In this document: positions 1 to 10,166 of the stretch, piece after piece
How positions within the stretch are numbered: position 1 is the first letter of the stretch
Layout: each line of letters starts with the position of its first letter
DNA from: an uncultured Flammeovirgaceae bacterium
GTDB taxonomy: Bacteria > Bacteroidota > Bacteroidia > Cytophagales > Cyclobacteriaceae
Assembly (NCBI GenBank): GCA_937899105.1
Contig: CALBPF010000263.1
Coordinates: 1 to 64,000, forward strand
Length of the DNA: 64,000 bases
Reading direction: 5' to 3'
Position numbers and translations under genes: made by a program
Notes under the pieces: generated by a model
What the model saw: the letters and a program-made list of their open reading frames with translations, nothing else
Database searches by the model: none
Told to the model about the DNA's origin: nothing

Positions 1-623
1 ATACACCCGGTCATGAAGGTCAGAATTACCGGAATGTCACGGTTATTCAGGGCATTGAATATAAACTCGTATTTACCCATAATCAATAGAATAAAACTCC
101 CCGAAATACCAGGTAAAATCATGGCGCAAATAGCAATGGCACCACTCAGAAAGATGAACCAAAGTCCTTCAGGCGTAGCAGCCGGTGTAGCTTCAGTTAT
201 CATATAGGCTATAATAACGCCAACTATTAAACTCAACACCTTACCTAAATTCCAGAATTTGACGTTTCTAAGAACAAGAATAGCTGAAATGATGATCAGC
301 CCGAAGAAGAACGACCATAACTGGATAGGATAAGTATCAAGCAAGTAGGTGACTACTTTGGCCAAAGTAATTATGCTGGTGGCTATTCCTGCCAGCAATA
401 CCAGCAGAAAATTGCCATCAATATGCTTCCAGAAATGCTTGATTTGAAATTTTGATATGAACTTTAGCGCTTCCGCATCTACTGATTTGATAGCTGAAAG
501 CAATCGCTCGTATATGCCGGTTATCAAGGCAATTGTACCTCCGGATACTCCAGGCACTACATCCGCCGTACCCATACCCACACCTTTCAAAAATAAAAGT
601 AGTGGTTGTATTAGTTTACTCAT
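1..623 (-). CDS. DUF368 domain-containing membrane protein (C-terminus cut by window start)
   Basis: Reverse-strand reading from the ATG at 621-623 gives MSKLIQPLLLFLKGVGMGTADVVPGVSGGTIALITGIYERLL..., open to the window edge; the GxxxxVPGVSGGT motif is typical of DUF368. The + strand ORFs here are antisense shadows. Confidence 0.85.
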   Translation of the reverse strand, partial: MSKLIQPLLLFLKGVGMGTADVVPGVSGGTIALITGIYERLLSAIKSVDAEALKFISKFQIKHFWKHIDGNFLLVLLAGIATSIITLAKVVTYLLDTYPIQLWSFFFGLIIISAILVLRNVKFWNLGKVLSLIVGVIIAYMITEATPAATPEGLWFIFLSGAIAICAMILPGISGSFILLIMGKYEFIFNALNNRDIPVILTFMTGC

Positions 624-629
624 GAAGAT

Positions 630-1403
630 CTATTGCTGTCCGTTGTTTGTTAGGAAGTGAGAAAAAGTGTCGCCTCTTAATCCCAATCTTATTGTTTCTA
701 ACGGAATAACCTCCTTTGGAGCTATGTTGCCGAGGTTTACATTCGATCCCAACAGTTTTATAAACCACACTTGCTGTGCCTTTTGAGGGGCTTCCCAAAT
801 TATTTTTTCAAAAGGGATTTTTGTTAATATTTCCTGGACAAGACCTGATCTTACTTCACCGGTGGATCTGAAGAGTCCCACGTTACCGCCTTCCCGAGCT
901 TCGCCTATAACTTTCCAGGCCCCGGCATCCAGCTCTGCTTGCATTAAACTTATCCACTGGTATGGAGGAATTATTTTTTCTTCATCTTTAGAACCTACCT
1001 CTGAAAGCACAGTAACTTGTTCGGAAAGTTTACTTATGTAATCACATTTTTTATCGTGGTCAAGCTCTATCGAGCCATCGGAGACCTCAGCGAAGTCCAG
1101 ATTATATTTGTCAAGAATTTTGCGATAGTCGTCAAACTGATTTCTAACAATAAACGACTCAAAAAGTGTGCCTCCAAAATAAACGGGAATGCCTGCATCT
1201 CGATATACCTTTATTTTATCTTTTAGGTTAGGCGTAACATAAGAAGTCGCCCAGCCAAACTTTACAATATCGATATGATCGCTACAGATACTCAGAAAGT
1301 CTTCCGCCTCGCGAATGCTGAGCCCCTTATCCATAGCCATTGTAAATCCGTACTGCCTGGGCTTTTTAGTACGCTCAGGTATATTATTAAGTGTATAATT
1401 CAT
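630..1403 (-). CDS. Phosphosulfolactate synthase (ComA family)
   Basis: 257 aa ORF; features include KFGWATSYV, GIPVYFGGTLFE, EARESG-like 'GEAREGGNVGLF' and NLGNI..EVIPLETIRLGLRGDT, characteristic of ComA-type TIM barrels. Confidence 0.85.
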   Translation of the reverse strand: MNYTLNNIPERTKKPRQYGFTMAMDKGLSIREAEDFLSICSDHIDIVKFGWATSYVTPNLKDKIKVYRDAGIPVYFGGTLFESFIVRNQFDDYRKILDKYNLDFAEVSDGSIELDHDKKCDYISKLSEQVTVLSEVGSKDEEKIIPPYQWISLMQAELDAGAWKVIGEAREGGNVGLFRSTGEVRSGLVQEILTKIPFEKIIWEAPQKAQQVWFIKLLGSNVNLGNIAPKEVIPLETIRLGLRGDTFSHFLTNNGQQ

Positions 1404-2809
1404 TATGAATTTTTGTTTCTAAATTGGTCGATTATCTTGTACAAGGCCTTTTGAGTTTCCAGCTGAGGAAAAAAATCAAAGAGAATACTATGATCATCAA
1501 AATTCAAAATTAATGCATTTTCTAAATAATTAAAGGCCTCTTGATATCTGCCTGCTGAAATAAGATAAATCGTCATGCGATAAAAGAAATCCGAATCATC
1601 GGGACGTTCCTCTAAGGCATGGGTCATTAGGTCAATAGCCTTTTCGTATTCACCTTGTTCATAATAAATGTGCGACCAATTTAACCACACTTCTTTATCC
1701 TCGGGGATGAGCATTGAGGCTTCTTGGTAAGCGTCTACACTCGAAACGATATTTCCAATATTAAATTCTGCCTTAGCAATTGCCTTCCAATAATTAGGAT
1801 TCTCATGGTCAAGCTTAAGCGCTTTGTTATAGAAGTGCAGCGCCTGATACCATTTTTCCTGCTCGTCAAGACACCTGCCTGCACCAAACCAAGCTTCATC
1901 ATACATCTGATCTAATTTGACTGCCTTTTGAAAGTACTTAAGACCAAGATCAAAGTGTTGGATTTTTTCGTATGCATAACCTAGTTGGCAGTACACTTCT
2001 GGGCTTGCACCTTCAATATCTAAGGTTTTAGTATAGGCCTTAATGGCTTCTGAGTAATTACCTAATTTCAAGTACGTATTTCCAATATTGAAATAAGCCG
2101 AAGAGAAATTCTCCTCAATAAGTATAGCGTATTCATAGGCCTTAAGTGCATCTTCATACTTTTCAAGTTTTCCATACACGATACCCAAATTATACCAGGC
2201 TGCCTGTGAATAGGGGTCGGCATCTATAAACTTATGATAGTAATCTATACTGCTTTCTAATCGTCCTGTGTAGTCAAGGCAATAGGCCAGTTCGTATAAA
2301 GCGCCTTCATGATAAATATTTTCTTCAATCGCCTTTTTATACGATAGTATCGCATCTTCAAAAAGTTCAAGGCTTTGTTGAGCTAGCCCCATACTGTAGT
2401 AAGCTTCATCCTTTTCTTCCGTGTAGACGAGAGCTTTCTCATAGCATATAATCGCATCGGAATATCGACCTAATAAAGAGAGTATGGAACCCTTTAAAAA
2501 ATGAATTTCGGCATCACCGGGTTGAATGGTCTCTGCTTGTTCAAGTAACCCTAGAGCCTCGTCATATTTTTCAAGATTAGACATTATCTGCGCCTTAGCT
2601 ACAAGCAATTCAGGAGAGAATGGATATTGATTGGAAGCCAGATTTGCAGCAACCAACGCTTTTTTAAACTTACCATCTTCCATATAGTAGTCGATGATTT
2701 GTTCGAAGCTGTCAAGTTCAAAAAAGTGAGAACCTTTATTTTTTACATGATCTTCAAAGCGCTTTATTAGTTCGTTTTCTTCTTTTTTCTTCTTGAAATT
2801 TTCCTTCAT
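1403..2809 (-). CDS. Tetratricopeptide repeat protein
   Basis: 468 aa with many TPR units (e.g. AWYNLGIVYGKLEKYEDALKAYEYAI); overlaps the next gene start. Confidence 0.9.
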   Translation of the reverse strand: MKENFKKKKEENELIKRFEDHVKNKGSHFFELDSFEQIIDYYMEDGKFKKALVAANLASNQYPFSPELLVAKAQIMSNLEKYDEALGLLEQAETIQPGDAEIHFLKGSILSLLGRYSDAIICYEKALVYTEEKDEAYYSMGLAQQSLELFEDAILSYKKAIEENIYHEGALYELAYCLDYTGRLESSIDYYHKFIDADPYSQAAWYNLGIVYGKLEKYEDALKAYEYAILIEENFSSAYFNIGNTYLKLGNYSEAIKAYTKTLDIEGASPEVYCQLGYAYEKIQHFDLGLKYFQKAVKLDQMYDEAWFGAGRCLDEQEKWYQALHFYNKALKLDHENPNYWKAIAKAEFNIGNIVSSVDAYQEASMLIPEDKEVWLNWSHIYYEQGEYEKAIDLMTHALEERPDDSDFFYRMTIYLISAGRYQEAFNYLENALILNFDDHSILFDFFPQLETQKALYKIIDQFRNKNS

Positions 2810-2877
2810 TCGATGCTGCGAAAGTTTAATGAATTTACTAAAAATTATCCACTGTGAAACAGGTAAGAACTTAATTC

Positions 2878-3849
2878 TTAGCTATTCTTTTTAAGTAATT
2901 CTGCTACCGTCCACTTTACGGTGTTTTCCAAACTGATGAACTCAAAATTTAGCATGTTCTTTACTTTATGGTTATCAAAAACCGTAGTGTTATTGGATAC
3001 CCGAATAGATTCTCTTGTTACCAATGGCTCGGAGTTGGTAATTAAACTTTTGATTTGAAAAAGTATTGTAGCGAAGCTATTTAATGACTTTGGCGCCTTT
3101 ATATAAGGAGTACGTTTTTTTAGTGCTTTGGCTATGATTTCAAAGAACAACTTGAATGAAATTGCACCAGCGCTTAATATGAAACGCTCGTTGGTGATTC
3201 TTTTATCTATTAACAGCATAATAGCTGAAACTACATCCCTTATATCTACATAATTAAGTTTTCCGCTGCCATAATACTTGTTTTCATCCCACACATATTT
3301 GAAGAGCTTAGGGCTTCCCTTGTTCCAATCGCCGGGTGCCAAGACGACCGAAGGGTTAATAATAACGGCCTTTAACCCTTCTTGAATACCACGCCAAACT
3401 TCCAATTCAGAAAAGTATTTTGATTCTCCATAGCTAGTGTTTGATTTTGATGTAATCCAATGATTATGCTCATCAACGAGGTTGCCCTGGTCATTCCTAC
3501 CTATTGCGGCGACGGAACTTAAATGTATAAAATAGTCTATATCATTATCCAAAGCGGTATCTACAAGTTGCCTTGTGCCTACTACATTGACATCATGCAT
3601 TTCTTTGTCTTTGGCTCTGGAAAAAGACACAACTGCGGCACAGTGGATAACAATATTGAAATTAGGAATAAGCTGTTTAAGAAATTCGAGACTTAAAAAA
3701 TCACCATAAACAATATAGTCAGCCATTCCTTGAAGCAGAGAAAGGTCGCTATTTTCTCGAACCAAAGCTCTAAAGCGAATTTTGGCCTTCTTAAGAGCTT
3801 TGCACATAAAGCTACCAATAAGGCCGTTAGCTCCTGTTATTAGAATCAT
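2878..3849 (-). CDS. NAD-dependent epimerase/dehydratase (extended SDR)
   Basis: N-terminal ILITGANGLIGSFMCKAL Rossmann motif, HCAAVVSF, YGESKYFSE active-site motif. Confidence 0.85.
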   Translation of the reverse strand: MILITGANGLIGSFMCKALKKAKIRFRALVRENSDLSLLQGMADYIVYGDFLSLEFLKQLIPNFNIVIHCAAVVSFSRAKDKEMHDVNVVGTRQLVDTALDNDIDYFIHLSSVAAIGRNDQGNLVDEHNHWITSKSNTSYGESKYFSELEVWRGIQEGLKAVIINPSVVLAPGDWNKGSPKLFKYVWDENKYYGSGKLNYVDIRDVVSAIMLLIDKRITNERFILSAGAISFKLFFEIIAKALKKRTPYIKAPKSLNSFATILFQIKSLITNSEPLVTRESIRVSNNTTVFDNHKVKNMLNFEFISLENTVKWTVAELLKKNS

Positions 3850-4571
3850 AGCTCGTAATTTAGAAGTGGAAGGTTAATAGCCATAGTATAGTATTTATTC
3901 ATCATGGCTGTTTTAATTGCATTACACTGAATAGTATTATGACAGTCACTTCCGATAAAATGGATCAGTTTCTTTTCGATGAGTTGTTCGGCAAACCTTT
4001 TTGTCTGTTTGGAATAAAAGTTCGCTAGTGAAATAATATTAAGCTGTAACAAAACCCCCCTCTCTATGAGGTCTTCAATTGCACTGAAATCATTATACAA
4101 ATAACTATATCTTTCAGGATGCGCCAGCACAGGTTTCAGCCCTGCTGACTGAGCTCTGAAAATAAAATCGTTGATATACAAAGGTCTGTTGTAGAAGCTT
4201 GTTTCAAATAAAAGAAATCCATCTCCAAACGTCAGCAGTGCACTCGGTGTCTTATTGATCTTATCCATTAAAGATTCATCCAGAAAATATTCAGCTGCAA
4301 TTGAAAGCTCAATGTCTATACCCTGTTCAACTATTTTTTCTCTTAAAGTATTACCAATCTTAACCAGGTCTGCTTCATTATTTTGGTATAGATCACCCAT
4401 AATATGGGGGGTGGTAGTTACCTTTTTTGTTCCTAATTTATTAAGAGCTGCTAAAATTTCTAGCGATTCTTCAAAAGATTGTACGCCGTCGTCAACACCA
4501 GGTATAAGATGTGAATGAACATCAGTTATGTAATTATTTAGCCTTACCGACTTTTTAAATATCCCAAACAA
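3846..4571 (-). CDS. CpsB/CapC-type tyrosine-protein phosphatase (PHP family)
   Basis: DVHSHLIPGVDDGVQSFEESLEIL, TPHIMGDLY, PVLAHPERY, GSDCHN motifs typical of YwqE/CpsB phosphatases; sits downstream of a Wzc-like kinase. Confidence 0.9.
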   Translation of the reverse strand: MFGIFKKSVRLNNYITDVHSHLIPGVDDGVQSFEESLEILAALNKLGTKKVTTTPHIMGDLYQNNEADLVKIGNTLREKIVEQGIDIELSIAAEYFLDESLMDKINKTPSALLTFGDGFLLFETSFYNRPLYINDFIFRAQSAGLKPVLAHPERYSYLYNDFSAIEDLIERGVLLQLNIISLANFYSKQTKRFAEQLIEKKLIHFIGSDCHNTIQCNAIKTAMMNKYYTMAINLPLLNYEL

Positions 4572-4577
4572 CCGCTT

Positions 4578-6881
4578 TTAATTTGACTCTTTAGCTATAC
4601 TCTTTTCATCATAATAGCCGTAACCATAACCATTTCCCGAACTACGTGGAACAGCGTTGAGTACAACTGAGATATTCTTAAAATTGTTGACGTTCACCAG
4701 TCTATCCAGAGTCTTGGTAAAGATTTTTTTAGAATAGTTTGCCCGGATTATATATATGGCCAAGTCAGCCTTCTTCATGGCCAGTAATCCATCAGTTACA
4801 AGTCCCGCCGGAGGTGTATCAAGTATGATCAGGTCATATTGAGTCTTAAGATCGTTTATTAAATCATCAAATGCACCATTCAAAAGGAGTTCAGAAGGAT
4901 TCGGTGGAGTAGGGCCCGCGGGTATAAAGTTCAAGTTTTCAACATCAGTTTCCATAATACAGTCTTGAACTTTATGCTTGTTTATCAACACCGTACTCAC
5001 ACCTTTATGATTCTCATTTTCGTTAAAAGCCAAATGCACTCTTGGCTTTCTCATGTCCAAATCAACGATGACTACTTTTTTCTTTGTGAGGGCTACAATT
5101 CCACCAAAGTTCACCGCTATAAAAGTTTTCCCCTCACCACTAATCGTTGAAGTGACGGAGATAACTCGCTGTCTTTCATTCGTTAAAATAAACTCAATGT
5201 TAGTTCGGATAGACCTAAGCGCCTCGCTAACGGCGGATTTTGGTTTCTTATCAATGATCAGACTGGTATTTTCCATTTTCTCTTTGGCCTTAGGCACTGA
5301 TCCGAGAATAGGGCTTGAGGTACTATTTTCCAGTTCTTGAAAAGTCGTTATCTTATTATGTATTAAGTACTGTAAACTGATAAACACAAAATTTAAAACG
5401 AGTCCTGCAACAAAGCCTATCCCTATTATGATCAAACTTTTAGGTGAGATTGGTGCGCCGGGCAATGTTGCCGCAGATAATATTTTGAACTGCGTTGTAG
5501 TTCCGGCTTCGGCAATTTGAAACTCAGCCTTACTCTGCATTAATGAAAGATAAAACTCTTCATAAAGCTCGAAAAACCTTTGTTTCTTGTTGTATTCGGT
5601 ACTTTTCCCAGGAAGCGTTTCAAAGTTCGATTGAAGCACTCTTTTACGCTCTTCTATATTCCAGATCTCGTGAATGTATCGGTCTTTTAAGTCGTCTAAG
5701 TTTTTCAGAATTCCCGATTTTAGTTGATCGATTTCTTTGTCCTTTTTTGTTAGTGCAAAAGTGGTTTCAGAGTAAGACAATCCTAGCCGTTCACGCTCAA
5801 GTACTAGTTCGTTCAACGCTTGCACATTATCTTTCAGAAAACTCGGTAAATGGCTAGTATATAGCTCGATCCGCTGTGTTTTGTTCAAATCTGCTTTAAG
5901 TGATTCAACTTCTGAAATTCTAGAACCTAACATGACCTTTTGTGAATCAAGACCATTGATTATTCCAATAACATTTTTAAGGTCTTGATTTAGGTCGCTT
6001 GTTCTGTTTTCAATGGTGAAATTTTCGAAATAGTTTTCGTACTCTTCTAGTTGCCCTTCGATCTGCTTGAGTTCCTCATTTAACCATTCTATTTTTTGCT
6101 TGTTTTCTTTTGTTTTTTCTTCCTGCGAATATTCCAAATAGACACTGTCAATGGTATTGACCAAATCTCTAGCCTTATATTTGTTAAAGTCAGTTATCGC
6201 TATTTTAATAGTGTTGGCGTTAAGGTTTAAAGGCTCAACTACTAAATTTTCATCAAAATAGTTTAGAAGGCTTCCATGACTGTTAATAACGAAAAAGTAG
6301 TTTTCATCTCCTTCAACGTAGTTTTCGGTAAGTGTGAGAGTAAAGTTTAACCAGTCGTGTGTGACTAATTCTCCAATTTTTTGTAGCTGCTCTTCAGATA
6401 GGTTCTCGTTATCGAAGCTGATTTTATATTCATCTTGATTAATCAGTTGGACATATATACGTCTATCATAAATCCTGTTATCTTTTATGAGATAATCAAC
6501 TTTAAAAGGAGCGTTTTTGTATTTCTCATCCGTCAAAACAGCTCCCGCTATGAAATAAGAAATGTTCAGATCAAAATTTTCAATTATTTTATTGAAGAAT
6601 AGTTTTGATCTAAGTAGTTCAATTTCACCAGATATTACATTTAAGTTCTGGTTTTCAGCAAGCGATGTAATTCCTAGTTCCGTGGCATTAGCTTCAACAT
6701 CCAGCTTAAGCTCCGAAACGGACTCATATAAAGGCTTAGTCCATCGTATTACCAGGTAGACTGTGGTTGCGCACAATACAAAAATCAAAACCACCCAAAC
6801 TATATTTTTACTGAATACGGTTTTGAGCTTACTAAAGTCTATTCCTTCAAACTCTTCTCTATGGTTCTGATACGTATTCAA
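4578..6881 (-). CDS. Exopolysaccharide transport/chain-length protein with tyrosine kinase domain (Wzc-like)
   Basis: 767 aa; Wzz-type N-terminal region, coiled coil, C-terminal BY-kinase (VISVTSTISGEGKTFIAVNFG, VVIVDLDMRKP, LIILDTPP) and a Tyr-rich tail GYGYGYYDE. Confidence 0.92.
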   Translation of the reverse strand: MNTYQNHREEFEGIDFSKLKTVFSKNIVWVVLIFVLCATTVYLVIRWTKPLYESVSELKLDVEANATELGITSLAENQNLNVISGEIELLRSKLFFNKIIENFDLNISYFIAGAVLTDEKYKNAPFKVDYLIKDNRIYDRRIYVQLINQDEYKISFDNENLSEEQLQKIGELVTHDWLNFTLTLTENYVEGDENYFFVINSHGSLLNYFDENLVVEPLNLNANTIKIAITDFNKYKARDLVNTIDSVYLEYSQEEKTKENKQKIEWLNEELKQIEGQLEEYENYFENFTIENRTSDLNQDLKNVIGIINGLDSQKVMLGSRISEVESLKADLNKTQRIELYTSHLPSFLKDNVQALNELVLERERLGLSYSETTFALTKKDKEIDQLKSGILKNLDDLKDRYIHEIWNIEERKRVLQSNFETLPGKSTEYNKKQRFFELYEEFYLSLMQSKAEFQIAEAGTTTQFKILSAATLPGAPISPKSLIIIGIGFVAGLVLNFVFISLQYLIHNKITTFQELENSTSSPILGSVPKAKEKMENTSLIIDKKPKSAVSEALRSIRTNIEFILTNERQRVISVTSTISGEGKTFIAVNFGGIVALTKKKVVIVDLDMRKPRVHLAFNENENHKGVSTVLINKHKVQDCIMETDVENLNFIPAGPTPPNPSELLLNGAFDDLINDLKTQYDLIILDTPPAGLVTDGLLAMKKADLAIYIIRANYSKKIFTKTLDRLVNVNNFKNISVVLNAVPRSSGNGYGYGYYDEKSIAKESN

Positions 6882-7666
6882 TCAGAGTTAAGGCTAATAA
6901 TTACTACAATCAACGATAATACACTTGTAACTATTGATACGATTGGGCCATTATCTCTAAAAAACTCATTAAATGGCCTTCTTATGGGTTCCACATAAAT
7001 AATATCACCGGACTGAACAATGTGATCTGACTTCAAGTAACCTTGTAATGATGAAAAATCGATTTCAAACATCTCATTGTCACGAATCAATCGTATATTC
7101 TGGGCCTTAGCATCGTTATCAACAGCCTGCGTTAGCGCTAGTATCTCAGATATTTTGGTGTTCTCATTCTCAAGAGGTACAACCTGTCCCTTAGAGTTAC
7201 CCAGCACGATGACTCTTTTATTAATAAACCTAAGGTTAACAAAAGGTTCTGTGTAATATGTGGCATACTTCTCTTGGAGATATTTTTCGGCTTCATTTAA
7301 GGTCAGGTCGGCTAATTGCAACGTACCTACCATCGGTAATTTGACTCTTCCATCCTTAAGAACCTGATAATCCAATTGTGGACGGGCATTTTCTATATTT
7401 TTTACATTTTCCGATAATTCAAACTCCGGGTCAATGATACGTTCTCCATTCTGAGTATACACTCTTAGCGACAAGCGATCATTAGATTTTATGACATAAT
7501 TCGCTTCTACGGTTCTGGCCATTTTACTGAATGATAAACTATCTCTGGGAACAAACATGATATTCTGTTTGTAGCTACCACAAGACTGTATGCTGGCAAT
7601 TACTATTAGGAACGCGAAGGAAGGTAAACAAGGTTTCAAAAGCACTCTTAATCTCTTTAACGTCAA
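6878..7666 (-). CDS. Polysaccharide export outer-membrane protein (Wza-like)
   Basis: Lipoprotein-like N-terminus (SIQSCGSYK), Poly_export/SLBB-like region (DYQVLKDGRVKLPMVGTLQLADLTLNEAEKYLQEKY); ATGA overlap with the kinase gene. Confidence 0.88.
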   Translation of the reverse strand: MTLKRLRVLLKPCLPSFAFLIVIASIQSCGSYKQNIMFVPRDSLSFSKMARTVEANYVIKSNDRLSLRVYTQNGERIIDPEFELSENVKNIENARPQLDYQVLKDGRVKLPMVGTLQLADLTLNEAEKYLQEKYATYYTEPFVNLRFINKRVIVLGNSKGQVVPLENENTKISEILALTQAVDNDAKAQNIRLIRDNEMFEIDFSSLQGYLKSDHIVQSGDIIYVEPIRRPFNEFFRDNGPIVSIVTSVLSLIVVIISLNSD

Positions 7667-7729
7667 AGATTATTTTTTTTATGCAAACTTCGGGACAGAA
7701 AGAATAATATTCAGCGAATGATGCAAATA

Positions 7730-8847
7730 TTACGATGCTCGATGGGCTTCAAGATCTTCAATAGAACTTAGATATGAGTTTATCACCTTTTCTTCACCAA
7801 ACTCAGCTACAATCTTTTTTCTTCCGTTCCTCCCCAATTCCTCTACTTTTTCATTTGTCAAACTGATCATTTGTGTCATCTTAGCAGCAAGGTCGTCAGA
7901 ATCTTTCAATTGACAAAGAAGGCCATTGTAATTGTCTTCAACCACATTATTACATCCGGGAACATCGGTGGCGACAATTGGCTTAGCTGAACAGGCCGCT
8001 TCCAAGAGCGTTCGTGGCGTGCCTTCTCGGTAGGAGGGTAATACGATACAATCTGCACTATCTATAAACGGTCGAACATCATCAGTTGAGCCCAGATATT
8101 CTACGGTATTATTTTTAATCCAATCGTCAATAATGCTTTCTTCTATTCCACGTTTGTGCTCAACATCCTTAGATCCTAGGAGTTGAAACCGTGCTTCTAA
8201 ACCTACTTTTTTAATTTTTTAATGGCGCTAATGTATTCTATTATGCCTTTATCATGAATTAACCTACTGATAAGTAGAAAAGTAAATTTTTTATTTCTTT
8301 TGAATTTTCCTGGTTTGAAGTAGTTAATGTCAATTCCAGAACCCGGTATGACTTCGCCAATTTTAGGTTTTATAAGCCTCCTTTCTGAAAAAAGTCTTAG
8401 GTCGTCAACGTTTTGAAAAAACACTTTCCTTGGAAAACGAAAAGCAATTTTGTATAACAGGCCAGCAATTTTGGATACGAGATTATCATTGAGGAAAACT
8501 GTACCTAGGCCGCAAACATTGTTAATTACCGGAATACGCAATAATGTAGCCGCTATTGTTCCGTATATATTTGGCTTTATTGTATAATGAAGGATGACAT
8601 CAGGTCTTACTTTTTTGTAGATGAACAAAAGCTCAAATATCAAAGCAAAATCTTTTACAGGGTTTGCTCCTCTGCTGTCCATCTTAACTTTGCAGAATTT
8701 ACAGCCAGCTTCTTCAAGAAAATGTGAATAGCTGTCTTCCGGAGCTATAGCAATTATTTCGTGCTTTTTATCTTTTAAGGCGTTAATTAAACCCATCCTG
8801 AAGTTATAAATATTCCAGGAGGTATTAAGTACAATCGCTATTTTCAT
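7730..8847 (-). CDS. Glycosyltransferase family 4, interrupted by a -1 frameshift at about 8206-8212
   Basis: Fragment 8203..8847 (MKIAIVLNTSWNIYNFRMGLI...SRLIHDKGIIEYISAIKKLKK*) continues in the -1 frame as VGLEARFQLLGSKDVEHKRGIEESIIDDWIKNNTVEYLGSTDDVRPFIDSADCIVLPSYREGTPRTLLEAACSAKPIV... to 7730, giving one GT4 protein. Confidence 0.85.
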
Positions 8848-9005
8848 AAACCAACTATGATCTGCCTACGGCTTAGATAGGAACTGTTGACATTTCCTAC
8901 TTAATTTGCCAATATAAATAAAAGTAACCTTTGTCCAAGTCAGAAATTGTACTTTTTCTGGATAAAAAAAAGAATTGTATAAATACGGCTAATGATAAAC
9001 ATGAA

Positions 9006-10166
9006 ATGATAGAATCGCTAACTACTATAAAGAAGAACGAGCGAGGCGTGCTAGTGGCTGTCGCGGATAAGCAAAGTGATGAATCTATTGCCGATGAACA
9101 TCTAAAAGAGCTGGATTTTTTGGCAAGAACCGCTAAAATTCAAGTGGAAAAACACTTTGTACAGCGATTGGAAAGGCCTGACTCGAAAACATTTGTTGGG
9201 CAGGGTAAGCTGGATGAAATACTATCCTATTGTAAGACTACAAATATTGAAGTTGTGGTTTTTGATGATGACTTAAGCCCCTCCCAACTGCGCAATCTTG
9301 AGCGAATTTTTAAGTGTAAGATTTACGACAGAAGTCTACTCATTTTGGATATTTTTCTATTAAGAGCTCAAACCTCTCAAGCAAAAACACAAGTTGAACT
9401 TGCTCGATACCAATACTTAATGCCCAGGCTAACCAGAATGTGGACTCACCTTGAAAGACAACGAGGAGGAACAGGTACAAGAGGAGGCGCTGGAGAAAAG
9501 GAAATCGAGACAGATAGACGAATGATCCGTAATCAGATCTCAGTTTTAAAGAAGCGACTTGATAAGATTGAAAAACAGAACGCTGTGCAGCGTAAGAATA
9601 GATCTCAAGTGGTTCGTGCAGCGCTGGTAGGGTATACTAACGTAGGTAAATCTACATTAATGAGGCTTCTATCTAAAAGTAATGTAAAGGCTGAAGATAA
9701 GCTGTTTGCTACCGTAGATGCCACCGTAAGAAAAGTAGTTATTAATGCCATACCCTTTTTACTTTCGGACACCGTGGGATTTATTCGAAAGCTACCGCAT
9801 CATTTAATTGAATCTTTTAAATCTACTTTAGCTGAGGTGCGTGAGGCAGATATATTGCTTCATGTAGTGGATATATCGCATGTTACTTTTGAAGATCAGC
9901 TTGCCGTAGTTCGTGAAACACTTAAAGACCTTGAATCGTCAGACAAACCGACGTTATACATTTTCAATAAAGTTGATTTATTGAATGATGAGACGGAACA
10001 TCTTAAAAACTACGTTTTAGAAAACATGAATGAGAAGGATCAGGTGGTTTTTATTTCAGCGGAAAATCGTGTTAATATTCAGGAGCTAAGAGATAAAATC
10101 TATGCTATGGTAAAAGTGAGGCACTTTCAGATTTTCCCTAACTATGTTAATAGCTCCTATTTTTAG
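9006..10166 (+). CDS. hflX: GTPase HflX
   Basis: ORF 8931..10166; GQGKLDEI, GTRGGAGEKEIETDRR, GYTNVGKSTLM, DTVGFIRKLPHHLIESFKSTL motifs. ATG at 9006 preferred over TTG at 8931 (MIESLTTIKKNERGVLVAV). Confidence 0.92.
   Translation: MIESLTTIKKNERGVLVAVADKQSDESIADEHLKELDFLARTAKIQVEKHFVQRLERPDSKTFVGQGKLDEILSYCKTTNIEVVVFDDDLSPSQLRNLERIFKCKIYDRSLLILDIFLLRAQTSQAKTQVELARYQYLMPRLTRMWTHLERQRGGTGTRGGAGEKEIETDRRMIRNQISVLKKRLDKIEKQNAVQRKNRSQVVRAALVGYTNVGKSTLMRLLSKSNVKAEDKLFATVDATVRKVVINAIPFLLSDTVGFIRKLPHHLIESFKSTLAEVREADILLHVVDISHVTFEDQLAVVRETLKDLESSDKPTLYIFNKVDLLNDETEHLKNYVLENMNEKDQVVFISAENRVNIQELRDKIYAMVKVRHFQIFPNYVNSSYF

Noticed and set aside
13-660. Two small + strand ORFs at the window start
   Set aside because: The minus strand encodes a coherent DUF368 protein across the whole region.
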